Assembly: GCA_963281255.1 (NCBI GenBank)
Contig: OY725506.1
Location: 310,001-374,000 of the forward strand
Source: Aphrocallistes beatrix
Taxonomy: Eukaryota; Porifera; Hexactinellida; Sceptrulophora; Aphrocallistidae
Length of the DNA stretch: 64,000 bases
Direction: 5' to 3'
Within the stretch, counting starts at the first letter, position 1. Every line of letters starts with the position of its first letter. Below are positions 46,387 through 59,799 of this stretch, piece after piece. The position numbers were made by a program, and so were the translations under genes. The notes below the pieces were generated by a model. The model worked only from the letters and a program-made list of their open reading frames with translations. It had not been told where the DNA came from and did not search any database.

Positions 46387-48937
46387 TCACTGGAATAGCT
46401 CGGGGCTAACAAAGACTCTTTTACTATTAGATGTCCTCTGCACATTACAAGGCATGTTAGATCTGTCTATGTCATCAACAGCATTATCCGTCATCTTATC
46501 TCGTACCTCAAATGGCTCTAGAGTAGAATTAGCTTTCATAATCAATGCAGCTACTCCTGATACGTGAGGACAAGCCATAGACGTTCCAGTCTTTCTTGTA
46601 TAGTCTATAGGAGATTAGATTTTAGTAAACAACTTCACAAAGACTCGAGATATAGAACTATTTAGACACATTACGTACTCTACTTAAACATCATTCGACA
46701 GACAGATACTGAAGCTGCATTAAAGCATCACAAGGATGGATTTATACAAGCAACCTCATGTTAATAACTTACCAAGGTTTAAATACGCCGAAAAAGGTCA
46801 AAATTGAAAAATAGCAAAAAGTCAACTTTTGGATGAAAATGATTTTGAAATTTTCTGTACCATAAAGTCAAAAGACCGTTTTGGGAGCTTTTTAGTTAAA
46901 ATGCCAGATGGTTCGATAGTGTTTGAGCAGAATTTTTACAAATTCCCAATCTCAAATCCTTCAACCATCCTAACTCCATTAAAATAATATCCCTTCTAAA
47001 TATCTTAAAAATTACAATATAATTTACTTGCCGTTATTATCTGTATAACTGGCACTCAATATGTCATTTCCAGGTGCCATTATATCGACACATTTTCCAT
47101 AGTTTGAAAACGAAGACATCTTCTTAACACAGGTATTTATATCGTATTCATGTGCACCTACACATATAACACCCTGATCTCGACAGAATGTTCTATTGCA
47201 ACCATCATCCGCCTCGTTTCCACTAGCTGCAACATTGACAGCTCCCAAATCCCACAACTCTCCTACTGCCCTGTCTGCTGCTCGGCTAACTCCTCCAATT
47301 GACATGCTTGCAATAGTCCCGACGAAATCTGACCTAAATTTTCAAAAATAGAATAGTAAGTAAATCAAACTAAATAGCAAAATTTGCTTTAACTCTTTGG
47401 ACTAGGGATGCTGGCAGCTCATTATCAATATCTATGGTAAGCACAAAAGTGTGAAATATTAATATCAAAGTTGCTATTTGACTAAAGCTGTTACCGGGCT
47501 AAGTTCATTTTGTGCATCAATCCAACGTAGTCCAGTCCGGCGATGACTATTTCCCAAGTACCATAGTTGGGAGGATTTCCTATGACTCTAACTGAGTACA
47601 GATTTGCGTCCTTTGCAACTCCACTGTCAACTCCTGCAGCTATTCCAGCACAGTGTGTGCCGTGACCTTGGAGATCTCGTCCATTCAGAGTAGTTCCGTA
47701 GTATGCGTCGATTGCGTCAAAACCTGGTTTTGCTCTACTCCCACTGTCTCCATTTCTCCACCTGTCATCATAATATTGTAGTGTAGGAACTTGTCATGTA
47801 TATTATGCTTATTGGTTCAAACCAATTTTATAACTTCCACTAAACAATTTGTTTAAGCAAGACCATTTGCCAAATTTCGAATTTTGAAATGGATTTAGAA
47901 AACGAAAGAAATATTTATCAAACTGTTGTTACAGCTTAGTATTGTGGCAGAGAAATTGCATAGGCCACTGATCAATATATTTCCCATGTTGAAGGAAGTT
48001 TAGTACTGTTGCATGATATTTCTACTACCGTGATATTCTTACTACATTTAATAGATGGACCATGGATACTATTAATCCATGAAATTTCTACTACCATGAT
48101 ATTCTTACTACCATTATGTTAGTTAAACAATCGCCATCAAATTGTGTCGAGCGTCCTAATTTAATAGCATGCGACACAATTTGATGGTACGCGACATAAT
48201 TTAGCTTGGTAAGACCCATATATAAGTTCCTCACCTCAAAAAGAAAATACCATAATAAGAACTACGCTAACTATACATGTACTGATGCTAACCTGAAGTC
48301 TCTATGATCATAATTGATTCCTGTGTCAACAATGTAGATGTCTGCTCCTTTCCCATAATTTTCTGGCTTGAAAGTACCATTAGTACAATTCACATTATCG
48401 AGAATGTCTAGGTTGAATTGACTTGTTTCAAAGTCTTCCAAAATGGGAGAATCGTTTTGTTCAATGGACCTGTCAAGATGTACGACCTGGTTCTTCTCGA
48501 TGAGTTCAACGTTTGCTAGTTTTGAAATCTATAAATAAGATATCTAATGAAACAACACTACACAAACCAACTCAACAAACTATCAACAAACAACCAATCA
48601 GAATCATGGCTATTGTAGTATTTTGATTTGGGACCTCAAAAAATTCCAATTTTCGAACCGATTTTTAAAAAAATAGCACAATGTTATTTTAATCACTCAC
48701 CATCTCAGCTGTAGCCTCACTCATGTTTCCGATCACGAAAGGCAGTAGTGAAGTTAAGGAGCGCACTTGCATCTCTTCACGAGTAGAAGAGGCGTGCACT
48801 TCCATACTCTGAATCAGCTCTTCGATGTCTCCAGCATCTGATCCCTTTTCCAGGAGGATGATGTACCTCTCGTTACCAGGCCATTGACTCCTAGCTACCA
48901 CAGCAGCCATAAGGAATGCACAGACGTATAGAAGCAT
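46387..48937 (-). CDS. S8 proteinase K-type protease U4
   Basis: Exons 48701-48937, 48293-48528, 47495-47761, 47032-47333, 46387-46604; 1260 bases, 419 aa, intact by eye. Catalytic motifs DTGIN, GHGTHCAG, ASGNEA and GTSMACPH. After the signal peptide it reads ARSQWPGNERY. The last exon has EPFEV in place of SP.EV and NSKRVF in place of HSKRLF. Intron 2 holds about 220 bases related to the long-TIR MITE (48008-48228). Intron 4 has the GC donor. Confidence 0.88.
48008..48228. mobile_element. relic of a long-TIR MITE in U4 intron 2
   Basis: Contains TCGCCATCAAATTGTGTCGA and ATTTGATGGTACGCGACA, the internal words of the family at 56736-57109, plus a repeated TTCTACTACC.TGATATTC. Ends not preserved. 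Confidence 0.5.
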
Positions 48938-50687
48938 TTATCTTTGCGAGATGTCCAGTTGAAATTCGGTATGTAGGGTCCAAAATAGACAGAATTAATA
49001 CTTGAAACTGAATTTTGTTGCTGATTTTCTTTTCTTGAAGTTGTGGGTGAGTAGATTTGCTGGTACATTTTGTCGATCTCTATTTATAAGCAAACTATTT
49101 TTTTGCAGTGTAAACTAGTGTCAATGAATTTGTAATGAACTATGCGAATGTATAATTCTCACAATTGAAAATTATCTATCCACACGTGTCTTAATTGATA
49201 TTTAATATTTAACCACCAAAACATTTAACTTTAATTATTTTAACTCTACAGACTATAACACATGCGTTGAGAGGCCTTCCATAGTTGATCATGAACTCGA
49301 AAGGAATTTTGAGTTTAATATTAAAAACCAAATATATTTAACATCAAATGGAATAGAAACCTTTTTACATAATCTAATTAAATTATAATATAACTTTTAA
49401 GGGTGTTTAATGAGTCGTAAATATTTGGGACTTCTTAGATTTCAATTCTTCTTATTGTTATTATCAACATTTTGAGTGTATCATGTGAACGTATTTTACA
49501 TGTTCCTTTGGGGTATGAAAGTCTCAAGAGTGAAGGCTTCAGAACAGTGCATAACATAGCATATTGTCCAACCCTCCCGATTCCGTTTGTCTATCCCGAC
49601 TCCCGACGCAAGTCCCGCCGGGAGCTATATAATCCCGATTTCACCTATTTTTCCTTTTTAACCCGATATTCTACATTGTTAATTCAATATTTCCCTCAAC
49701 TTTAAGTCAATAACCACGCGTATTCGGTTTTAGACCACTACTCTTTTGGATTCGCTATTGTTATATTTTACACTCACCATTTCATTATTGTATTAGCGTA
49801 AGCTGTTCTATATCTCACTAGTCATGGAATCTAAACTGCTATAGGATGATCCAGAATCTGCCAAAAATGGTGGTAAGAAACATAAGAATATATGCTATAT
49901 AAAAAATAGAATATCCATAGTCGTAGCTATCAAGTTGGATTACACCCAGGTTCAAATCTCCATCATATAAGAAATAAATGTTCCAAATTCGACACCGATC
50001 ATGACATAAGGCATCTCCTATACTAGGAGCTGCACTAAAAATTAGCTCTATGGGGAAGCATGATCAAGGATTTTGCCTCGAGTTTGTTCAGCGGTCCCGG
50101 ATTTCATTGGACCTAGCTAAGCCAAATCATAATAAGGCCTCGGATTTTTTATTTGGCTCCACCTCGCCCTGGGCTTGGTAAATTCCTAAGCTCCTAGGCA
50201 TCACCAAGTCAAATTGAGTAGCCTGACTCGTCATTTCAGAGTCTATGTAAAATAACATAACTACAATCATAGGCATAATGGTTCTCCTTCTTTTGAGATA
50301 TTCCCTTAAATTTATGCTCTTTTCCTCCTGAAAATATTGAAAATAGTAACTTAACCTATCGACACTCTAAATATATTAAAATATTTAGAATGTCGATAGG
50401 TCAAGTTACGTTATTTTATCTTTATCATCGGATTTAGGTTAGTAAGTATTGGCAAAAATAAAGAATTGAATTATGCAGATACAGTATTGATTTATCTTGA
50501 AAACAGTCGAATACTAATAGAATGAGTAAGCAATCAATACACTATGAGGCCTAAGATATAGTTTGGTTAGTTTGAGGAAATATTGGAATAAATAAGTTAT
50601 TACTAGCAACTAATTACTTGCTAGTAAGAGCGTGAATATATAGAATACTAGACTGAGAGCAAAATAGATAGCAGGAGGGAATGTTAT

Positions 50688-53600
50688 TCACTGGAATAGC
50701 TCAGAGCTAACAAAGAGTCTTTTGCTATGAGAAGTCTCCTGTACTTCAGAAGGCATGTTAGATCTGTCTATGTCATCAACAGCATTATCCATCATCTTAT
50801 CTCGTACCTCAGTTGGAGATAGAGTAGAATTAGCTTTCATAATCAATGCAGCTACTCCTGATACGTGAGGACAAGCCATAGACGTTCCAGTCAATATTGT
50901 ATAGCCTATAATATATTAGATTTGAATAAGCATTACTTCGCTTAGACACTAGATAGAACTATTTCATACACATTACGTACTCTAAATAAACGTCAATCGA
51001 AGACCGATACTGAAGCTCCATTAAAACATCACAAGGATGGATTTATACAAGCAAACTCGTGTTATTAACTTATCAAGGTTAAATTACACCGAAAAGTTCC
51101 AAAATTGAAAAATAGTAAAAAGTCTACTTTTGGATGAAAATTAGGTTAAAATTTGTCTTTCTGTACCATAAAACCGAAAAGACCGTTTGGGAGCTTTTTT
51201 ACCTTAAATGCCAGATGATTCGATAATGTTTGAGCGGAATTTTTGCATATTCCCAATCTCAAATCCTTCAACCAATTTTCATTATCTTTGTTTTAAACAA
51301 TGATAAAAGTACAAGATAATTCACTTGCCGTAATCATTTGCATAAGTGGCACTCCATATGCCATTTCCAGGTGCCATTATATCGACACATTCTCCATAGT
51401 TTGAAAACGAAGACATCTTCTTAACACAGGTAAACCAATTGTATTTATGTGCACCTACACATATAACACCCTGATCTCGACAGAAAGTTACCGAGCAACC
51501 ATCAACTGCTTCGTTTCCACTACCTGCAACATTGACAACTCCCAAATCCCACAACTCTCCTACTGCCCATTCTGCTGCTCGGCTAACTCCTCCAATCGAA
51601 ATGCTTGCAATAGTCCCGACGAAATCTGACCTAAATTTGGAAAATAGAACATTAAGTTGTAGCTAAATCAAGCTAAAAATCAAAATTTGCTTTATCTATT
51701 TGGACTAGGGATGTTGGCAACTCATTTTCTGGTTAAGAGGTCTGTGTAAAATTTGCATTAGTCCTACTCCATATGTAGGCGTTAGTCCTACCCTTTTCAG
51801 ATGTTGGCGTTAGTCCTACTCCTAAACTATTTCAATTGATCTTCACTAAAAGGTTTCATTTATCCCTGTTATTCATTGTCACTTACCAAACACCAAAAAT
51901 GCCACTTAATCACCTCTTCATTCATAAATGCCTCTTTCACAGTCTTTGGATAATATTCTCAACTCAAAATGCTGCTCTTCCCTTTCTTCTTACAAATATC
52001 TTCAAATAGTTTCATCATAACTTGATAACCACCGCCACCAAATTGTGGCACGCGAAACAATTTGATTGCAGACAACACAATGTACTAGTATTTATAAAAC
52101 TTCATATGAACCATAAATGCAAAATGAAATTCATCCATGGTTCATATGGGGTTTCCCAAGTAAATTGTGTCGTGTGCCACTAAATTGTGTCGAGTACCAT
52201 CAAATTGTGTAGCGTGATGCTATTTAGTGGCGATCGTTATGAAACCGGTTGAACTACAAGGTTATTTGAGTGAGCGAAGCAACATCTCACGATTTTACGG
52301 ATAATCTCAGAATTCTACGCTAGAAAACCATTCATGTTTATACAGTATGAGAATCTCACGGATCGACGCAACAGGTCAATATTACAAGGATGTAAATATT
52401 AAAATTAAAGTTTCAATTTGGCTAGAGGTATTACCCGGCTGAGTTTATTTGGTGCATCGATCCAACGTAGTCCAGTCCGGCGATGACTGTTGCCCAAGTA
52501 CCAGAGTTGGGAGCATTTCCTAAGACTTTAACTGAGTACAGATTTGCGTCCTTTGCAACTCCACTGTCAACTCCTGCTGCTATTCCAGCACAGTGTGTGC
52601 CGTGACCATCGAGATCTCGTCCATTCTCAGTAGTTCCGTATAATTCATCGATTGCGTCATAACCTGGTTTTGCTCGACTCCCGCTGCTTCCATTTCTCCA
52701 CCTGTCATCATAATATTGTAGTGTAAGAACTTGTCATGTATATAATTCTTATTGGTTCAAACCAAATTTATAACTTCATCAAACAATTTATTTAAGCAAA
52801 ACCATTGACCAAATTTAAAATTTTGAAATGGAATTTAGAAAAGAAAAGAAATATTCATCAAAACTGTAGCTACAGTTTAGTATTGCGGCAGAGAAACTGC
52901 ATAGGCCACTGATCAGTATATTTACCATGTTGGAGAAATTTGGTACAAATTGGTTCCCATATTTTTCATTAGTAAGTTCTCCACCTCAAAAGAAAACACC
53001 ACAATAAGAACCACACTAACTATCCATAAACTGATGCTTACCTGAAGTCTCTATGATCAAAATTGATTCCTGAGTCAACAATGTAGATGTTTACTCCTTC
53101 TCCATAATTTTCTGGTTCGAAATAACCATCAGTACAATCCACATTATCGAGAATGTCTAGGTTGAATCGACTTGTTCCAAAGTCTTCCAAAATGGGAGAA
53201 TCGTCTTGTTCAATGGACTTGTCAGGATGTATTACCTGGTCCTTCTCGATGAGTTCAACGTTTTGCAATTTTGAAACCTATAAATGAGATATCTAATGAA
53301 ACAACACTATGGAAATCAGCGAAATATCAACAAACAACCAATCAGAATCATGTCTCATTATGTCATTTTGAATGAACAAAAACTGTATTTTTCCATGGAT
53401 TTGTGAGTTTAAAATTTGAAAATTTCGGGATTAAAAGATTTATCTTACAAAGTAAATCTTGTTTTAATCACTCACCATCTCAGCTGTAGCCTCACTCATG
53501 TTTCCGATCACGAAAGGCAGTAGTGAAGTTAAGGAGCGCACTTGCATCTCTTCACGAGTAGAAGAGGCGTGCACTTCCATACTCTGAATCAGCTCTTCGA

Positions 53601-53712
53601 TGTCTCCAGCATCTGATCCCTTTTCCAGGAGGATGATGTACCTCTCGTTAGCAGGAAATTGTCTCCCAGCTACCATAGTGGCCACAAGGAATGCACAGAC
53701 GTATAGAAGCAT
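50688..53712 (-). CDS. S8 proteinase K-type protease U5
   Basis: Exons 53476-53712, 53042-53277, 52435-52701, 51329-51630, 50688-50905; 1260 bases, 419 aa, no lesion seen. Motifs: DSGINFDH, GHGTHCAG, GSGNEA, GTSMACPH. Exon 1 protein is identical to that of the inverted copy U7, including AGRQFPANERY. Its exon 5 acceptor region lacks the alternative AG present in other copies, which fixes the acceptor used and hence the GC donor of intron 4. Intron 3 is enlarged by a composite insertion. Confidence 0.88.
51738..52376. mobile_element. composite insertion in U5 intron 3
   Basis: Inserted at the same AGGTCT site as the MITE in U6. The left 270 bases carry a short repeat (GCGTTAGTCCTAC, three copies) of unknown origin. 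The right 360 bases are the long-TIR MITE lacking its left end, with a right terminus ending GACGCAAC before AGGTCA. The shared site suggests the insertion predates the U5/U6 duplication. Confidence 0.6.
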
Positions 53713-54589
53713 TTATCTTTGCGAGGTGTCCTGTTGAAATTTGTATATAAGGTCCGAAGTAGACAGAATGAATACTTGGAGCTGAATTTTGTTGTTGATA
53801 TTTCTTTTCTTGAAGTTGTGAGTGTGTAGATTTGTTGGTACATTTTATCGATCTCTATTTATAAGTAAACTATTTTTTTGCTGTGTAAACTATTGTCAAT
53901 GAATTTGTAGTGAACTATACGAACGTATAATTTACAAAATTGAAAATTATTTTTCCACACGTGTCTTAATTGATATTTAATATTTAGACACCAAAACATT
54001 TAACTTTAATTATTTTAGCTCTACAGACTATAACACATGCGTTGAGAGGCCTTCCATAGTTGATCATGAGGTCGAAAGGAATTTGATTTTAATATTAAAA
54101 ACCAAATATATTTTTTAAGAATGGAATAGAAACCTCTTTTACATATACAATTAAATTATAATATAACTTTTAAGAGTTTTTAATGAGGTGTAAATATTTG
54201 GGACTTCTTAGATTCCATTTCTTATTATTGTTATTATGGACATATTGAGTGTATCATGCGAGCGTATTTTACATGTTCCTTTGGGGTATGAAAGTCTCAA
54301 GAATGGAAGCTTCAGAACAGTGCATAACATAGCATATTGTCCAACCCTCCCGATTTCGTCCGGATTCTTTTTGAATCTGGAAGTCAAATGTCGATAAACA
54401 AAATCTGTACCAGCCACATAATTTTAATTAATATATAATTTATTTTGTAGGTTTACAACTCAAATATTATGTGCTATAATGCTTGATAGCTAGCGTGCAA
54501 ACTCATTTAAGAAATTATCTAAGGACATATTCTAATTGTGAGATTTAATGCGAATCATTACAGAGACGTATAGAAGATTAAGCCCAGAA

Positions 54590-54690
54590 TCCTAATAGCC
54601 GAAAATATTTTGTATTAGCTTCTAGGTGTGAGAGCAATTTTGGTCCTCCCAAAAGTGGCCCGATTAAGCAGTTGACCCGATTTAAATAAA
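54590..54690. mobile_element. CCGCTTAAT-family MITE fragment
   Basis: CCGAAAATATTTTGTATTAG and TGGCCCGATTAAGCAGTTGA match the internal part and one end of the elements at 12557 and 12856. Confidence 0.5.
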
Positions 54691-54860
54691 TATTTAAGAG
54701 CCTCAATAACCAACAGCTGCTATTTTGCTCACCGTTTAGTATTCATGCTCCAACTACAGCTGATTAATCGCAAAGCTAGCAGTACTAACTAAATATAGTA
54801 CAAAGTATATTTATTGGATCTTAGGCCTTAATAACAGTTTGACTCTCTCTATCATTATAT
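54683..54860 (+). pseudogene. remnant of a second U7-like gene copy
   Basis: 54683-54705 matches the end of U7 intron 1 (AAATAAATATTTAAGA.CCTC). From 54705 (AACCAACAGCTGCTATTTTG) it continues as the U7 3' flank found at 63863-64000, nearly base for base. The exons between are missing. It appears to be an internally deleted plus-strand U7-like copy within the array. Confidence 0.6.
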
Positions 54861-55665
54861 TGTTATTTCTCAATAAATCTAACTCCTATATGCTTATTCT
54901 ATCAAATTAAACTTATTATTGATCAAAGCCATGTTAAAATACGTCCGGAATTTATAGCTCTCAAAGAGTGGAGACATCAGGAGAGATGTTGGGTATTCCA
55001 CTTAGCTGAGCTGCTATCTTGGAACCTGTGCATCAAGAACTTACAATTATTCTATCAAAAGGTCAATTATTCTAAGAAAAGTATGATAATCCAGAATGGA
55101 TCGGAACATAGGCATCGATGTTGGAGACCTTAGAGAGGGCTTCAGGTTGAAGCTAGGAGGACCTGAATAATCTCTAGTGTCCTCATTTTAGTTTTTTTAA
55201 GATTGATTCTATGGAGTAAGACCATAGCCAAAATTATGTGTCTTGACCCATCATTTCTGAGTCTATGTAAAATAACATAACTACAATCATATAGGCTTAA
55301 TGGCTCTACTTCTTTTGAGATATTCCCTCAAATTTATGCTCTTTTTTCCTAAAGAATATTATAGAAGAGTGTCGATAGGTCAAGTTATCCCATATTATCT
55401 TTATCACCAGATTTGAGTTAGTTAATAATAGCAAAATAAATAATTGAATAAGCAGATACTTTATTGATTTATCAGGAATACAGTCGAATACTAATATAAT
55501 GAGTAAGCAATCAATACACTATGAGGCCTAAGATATAGTTTGGTTTGTTTGAAGAAATATTAGAATAATTAAAGTTATTACTAGCAACTAATTACTCGCT
55601 AGTAAGAGCGTGAATATATAGAATACTAGACTGAGAGCGAAATAGATAGCAGGAGGGAACGTCAT

Positions 55666-58428
55666 TCACTGGAATAGCTCAGGGCTAACATAGACTCTTT
55701 TGCTATGAGAACTCATCTGTACATAAGAAGGCATGTGAGATCTGTCTATGTCATCTACAGCATTATCCATCATCTTCTGTCGTACCTCTGCTGGGGATAG
55801 AGTAGGATCAGCTTTCATAATCAATGCAGCTACTCCTGATACGTGAGGACAAGCCATAGACGTTCCACTCTTTCTAGTATAGTCTATAGGAAATTAGATT
55901 TGAGTAAACATAACTTTGCAAAGATTCGAGATATAGAACTATTTCAGACACAATACGTACTCTACTTAAACGTCATTCGACAGACCGATCCTGATACTCC
56001 ATTAAAATATCACAAGGATTGATTTATACAAACAAACTCTTGTTAATAACTTATCAAGATTAAATTACACCGAAAAAGGTAAAAATTGAAAAATGGTAAA
56101 AAGTCAACTTTTGGATGAAAATGGTGTTGAAATTTGTATTTCTGTACCAGAAAGCCTAAAAGACTGCTTTGGGAGCTTTTTTAGCTAAAATGCCAGATGG
56201 TTCAATAGCGTTTAAGCGGAATCTTTACAAAAATCCCAATCTCAAATCCTTCAACCATCATAACTCAATAAAAATAATATCCCTTCTAAACTGTTCAAAT
56301 ATACAATATAATTTACTTGCCGTCATCATTTGTATTACTTGCACTCAATATGACTTTTCCAGGTGCCATTATATCGACGCATGCTCCATAGTTTGAAAGC
56401 GGAAACATCTTCTTATCACATGTATTCGTATCGTATTTATGTGCACCTACACATATAACAGCCTCATCTCGGCAAAACGTTTTCTGGCAACCATCAACCT
56501 TTTTGTTTCCACTAGCTGCAACATTGACGACTCCCAAATCCCTCAACTCTCCTACTGCCCTGTCTGCTGCTCGGCTAACTCCTCCAATCGACATGCTTGC
56601 AATAGTCCCGACGAAATCTGGCCTAATTTGCAAAAACAGAAAAGTAAGTTGTAGCTAAATCAAGCTACAAAGCAAAATTTGTTTTAACTATTTGGACTAG
56701 GGATGTTGGCAACTCATTTTCTGGTTAAGAGGTCTGTTGCGTAGATTCGTGAGATTCTTATACTATATAACCATGGATGGTTTTCTAGCGTAGAATTCTG
56801 AGATTATCCGTAGAATCGTGAGATTTTGTTCCGTTTACGCAAATCGCCTTATGGTTCAATCAGTTTCATCATAACTTGATAGCCACCGCCACCAAATTGC
56901 GGCACGCGACACAATTTGACGGCACATGACACATTTTACTATGGTAAAACCTCATATGAACCATAGATGCAAAATAAAATTCATCCATGGTCCATATTGG
57001 GGTTTCCTAAGTAAATTGTGTCGTGTACCACTAAATTGTGTCGAGTACCATCAAATTGTGTCAACCATCCATGGTTATACAGTATAAGAATCTCACGAAT
57101 CTACGCAACAGGTCTATATCACAAGGGTGTGAAATATTAAAATTTAAGTTTCTATTTGGCTAAAGGTATTACCGGGCTGAGTTTATTTGGTGCATCGATC
57201 CAACGTGGTCCAGTCCGGTGACGACTGTTGCCCAAGTACCATCGTTGGGCGAAATTCCTTTGACTCTAATTGAGTACAGATTTGCGTCTTTTGCAACTCC
57301 ACTGTCAACTCCTGCTGCTATTCCAGCACAGTGTGTTCCGTGACCTTTGAGATCTCGTCCATTCTCAGTAGTTCCATAGTATTCATCGATTGCATCAAAA
57401 CCCAGTTTTGCTCGACTTCCGCTGCTTCCATTTCTCCACCTGTCATCATAATATTGTAGTGTAGGAACTTGTCATGTATATTATTCTTATTGGTTCAAAC
57501 CAATTTTATAACTTCCACTAAACAATTTATTTAAGCAAGACCATTGGCCAAATTTCTAATTTTGAAATAGAATTTAGAAAAGAAAAGAAATATTCATCAA
57601 AACTGTAGCTACAGTTTAGTATTGTGGCAGAGAAATTGCATGGGCCACTGATCAGTATATTTACCATGTTGAAGGAAGTTCGGTACAAATTTGTTCCTAG
57701 ATTTTTTCATTAGCAAGTTCCTCACCTCAAATGAAAATACCATAATAAGAACTACACTAACTATACATGTACTGATGCTAACCTGAAGTCTCTATGATCA
57801 TAATTGATTCCTGAGTCAACAATGTAGATGTCTGCTCCTTCTCCATAATTTTCTGGCTTGAAAGTACCATCAGTACAATTCACATTATCGAGAATGTCTA
57901 GGTTGAATCTACTTGTTTCAAAGTCGTCTTCCAAAATTTGAGAATCGTATTGTTCAATGGACATGTCAGGATGTACAATCTGGTCCTTCTCGATGAGTTC
58001 AACGTTTGCTAGTTTTGAAATCTATGAATGAGATATCTAATGAAACAACACTACACCAAACAGCTCATCAAAATATCAACAAATAACCAATCAGAATCAT
58101 GGCTCATTGTAGTATTTTGATTGACTTCAAAAAATTAAATTTTCGAACTGTTTTTTTTCAAAAAAAAGCAAAATGTTATTTAATAACTCACCATCTCAGC
58201 TGTAGCCTCACTCATGTTTCCGATCACGAAAGGCAGTAGTGAAGTTAAGGAGCGTACTTGCATCTCTTCACGAGTAGAAGAGGCGTGCACTTCCATACTC
58301 TGAATCAGCTCTTCGATGTCTCCAGCATCTGATCCCTTTTCCAGGATGATGATGTACCTCTCATTGTCAGGAAATTGTCTCCCAGCTACCATAGTAGCCA
58401 CAAGGAATGCATAGACGTATAAGAGCAT
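55666..58428 (-). CDS. S8 proteinase K-type protease U6
   Basis: Exons 58192-58428, 57783-58021, 57173-57439, 56321-56622, 55666-55883; 1263 bases, 420 aa, intact by eye. Motifs: DSGINYDH, GHGTHCAG, ASGNKK, GTSMACPH. The mature domain is the most diverged of the minus-strand set (KKMFPLSNYG, APGKVILSASN, SHMPSYVQM). Its promoter differs from U1-U5: the shared leader is absent and a separate TATAAATA lies at 58584-58593. Exon 1 has one silent change shared only with the orphan exon at 59800. Confidence 0.88.
56736..57109. mobile_element. long-TIR MITE in U6 intron 3, 6-bp target duplication
   Basis: Ends GTTGCGTAGATTCGTGAGAT and ATCTCACGAATCTACGCAAC, perfect over 20 bases, flanked by AGGTCT on both sides (56730-56735 and 57110-57115). 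U1 (34227) and U3 (43425) show the empty site AAGAGGTCTATATTAC. 374 bases, no gene. Confidence 0.85.
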
Positions 58429-58583
58429 TTATATTCTTGTGATTCTAATAACATTTAGCAATTGATTAGAATTAAAATTAGTTTTAGAATATAATGTGTA
58501 ACATTTATACCGGATATTTAGTTGTTGGATTTTCTAGTTCTGGAGTTCTGAAATTCTGGTAATCATCACCCATCCCATTCTCT

Positions 58584-58593
58584 GTATTTATAC
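58584..58593 (-). promoter_or_regulatory. TATA box of U6
   Basis: GTATAAATAC on the minus strand, about 155 bases before the ATG, in DNA unrelated to the other copies' leaders. A similar TTGTATAAATA precedes U7. Confidence 0.5.
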
Positions 58594-58599
58594 AAACCG

Positions 58600-59799
58600 T
58601 AGAGTATATTCATAAATGGATCAACTCATATGATTAGTTGTTTTTGTGATAAATTATATTGCAAATATTATAGATAATCTACACGTGTATAAAGTGAATA
58701 GAATTTTGAAGCAATACAAACAAAGAGCCGCACTAAGTTTGAAGTATCTTTGTTAGTAAGCTTCTACATTATTTTGCAAAGAATATCTATAGCATTCTAT
58801 GTGTAAATAACAAGAAATTGTTAATATAATTATGAAGCCACCAATACTATGAGCAAAATCACTAGTCTTTCTTCCTATACAAATCGTATTGTTTTCTCAT
58901 TATCACATTTTTAGAATTTGAATTAAGTACAATAGAATACTTAACAAATTGATGCCGTAATGACGCAGCAAAATCAAGATTCCATAGTCTTAATCTTAGC
59001 AATTTGAATTAATATACGGAGTGCATTATGTGTTGCATATCACTTCCTATGAAATTTTTTGATATATCTCAACAAATGGGATATTATAGAAGTGGGAATA
59101 AGATGATTGAGTTTTACTCACTGCTCCATAGTTGAATGCCATGACCCAGACTAACAAGATTGCATACTGTGTTTGCTACCAAAAAGTTTTGATTCTGTGT
59201 TGGAAACCCAGATGCATAGCTAATTTTTGGTGGGCGTCGGGATCCCTGACAAATTAATACATCTTTCTCTGATGACAATTTCAGAGCCGTGGATCGCTAT
59301 ACTTTAGCCTAGTATCCATACTTTTTCTCATATATTAGAAATCAATGTCTTTTAGGGCCGCTTCATAATTGAAAATTATTTTTTTAGACACCAAAACATT
59401 TAACTTTAATTATTTTTGAATTTTAACTCTATCAGACCATAACACATGCATTGAGAGGCCTACAATAGTTGATCATGAGGTCGAAAGGAATTTTGAGTAT
59501 AAAATTAAAAACTAAATACGTATATATTTTTTAAAATGGAATTGAAACCTCTTTTACATAATCTAATTAAGTTATAATATAACTTTTAAGGGTGTTCAAT
59601 GAGTTGTAAATATTTGGGACTTCTCACATTTCAATTCATATTATTGCTATTATAATCATATTGAGTGTAGAAGATGAAGAGTCCAAATCAACATTGGAGG
59701 AATGTGCTCATAAAATTATTCTGTATTTTAATAAATCTACATTTATGATCTCTATTGCAAACTATTAATACATTTTTTAAAAAAATGAAAATAACTCAC
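58600..59799. other. unique 1.2 kb upstream of U6
   Basis: No exon seen. About 59370-59680 is the array's conserved intergenic block, here separated from U6 by some 700 bases absent from the other units. Confidence 0.4.
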
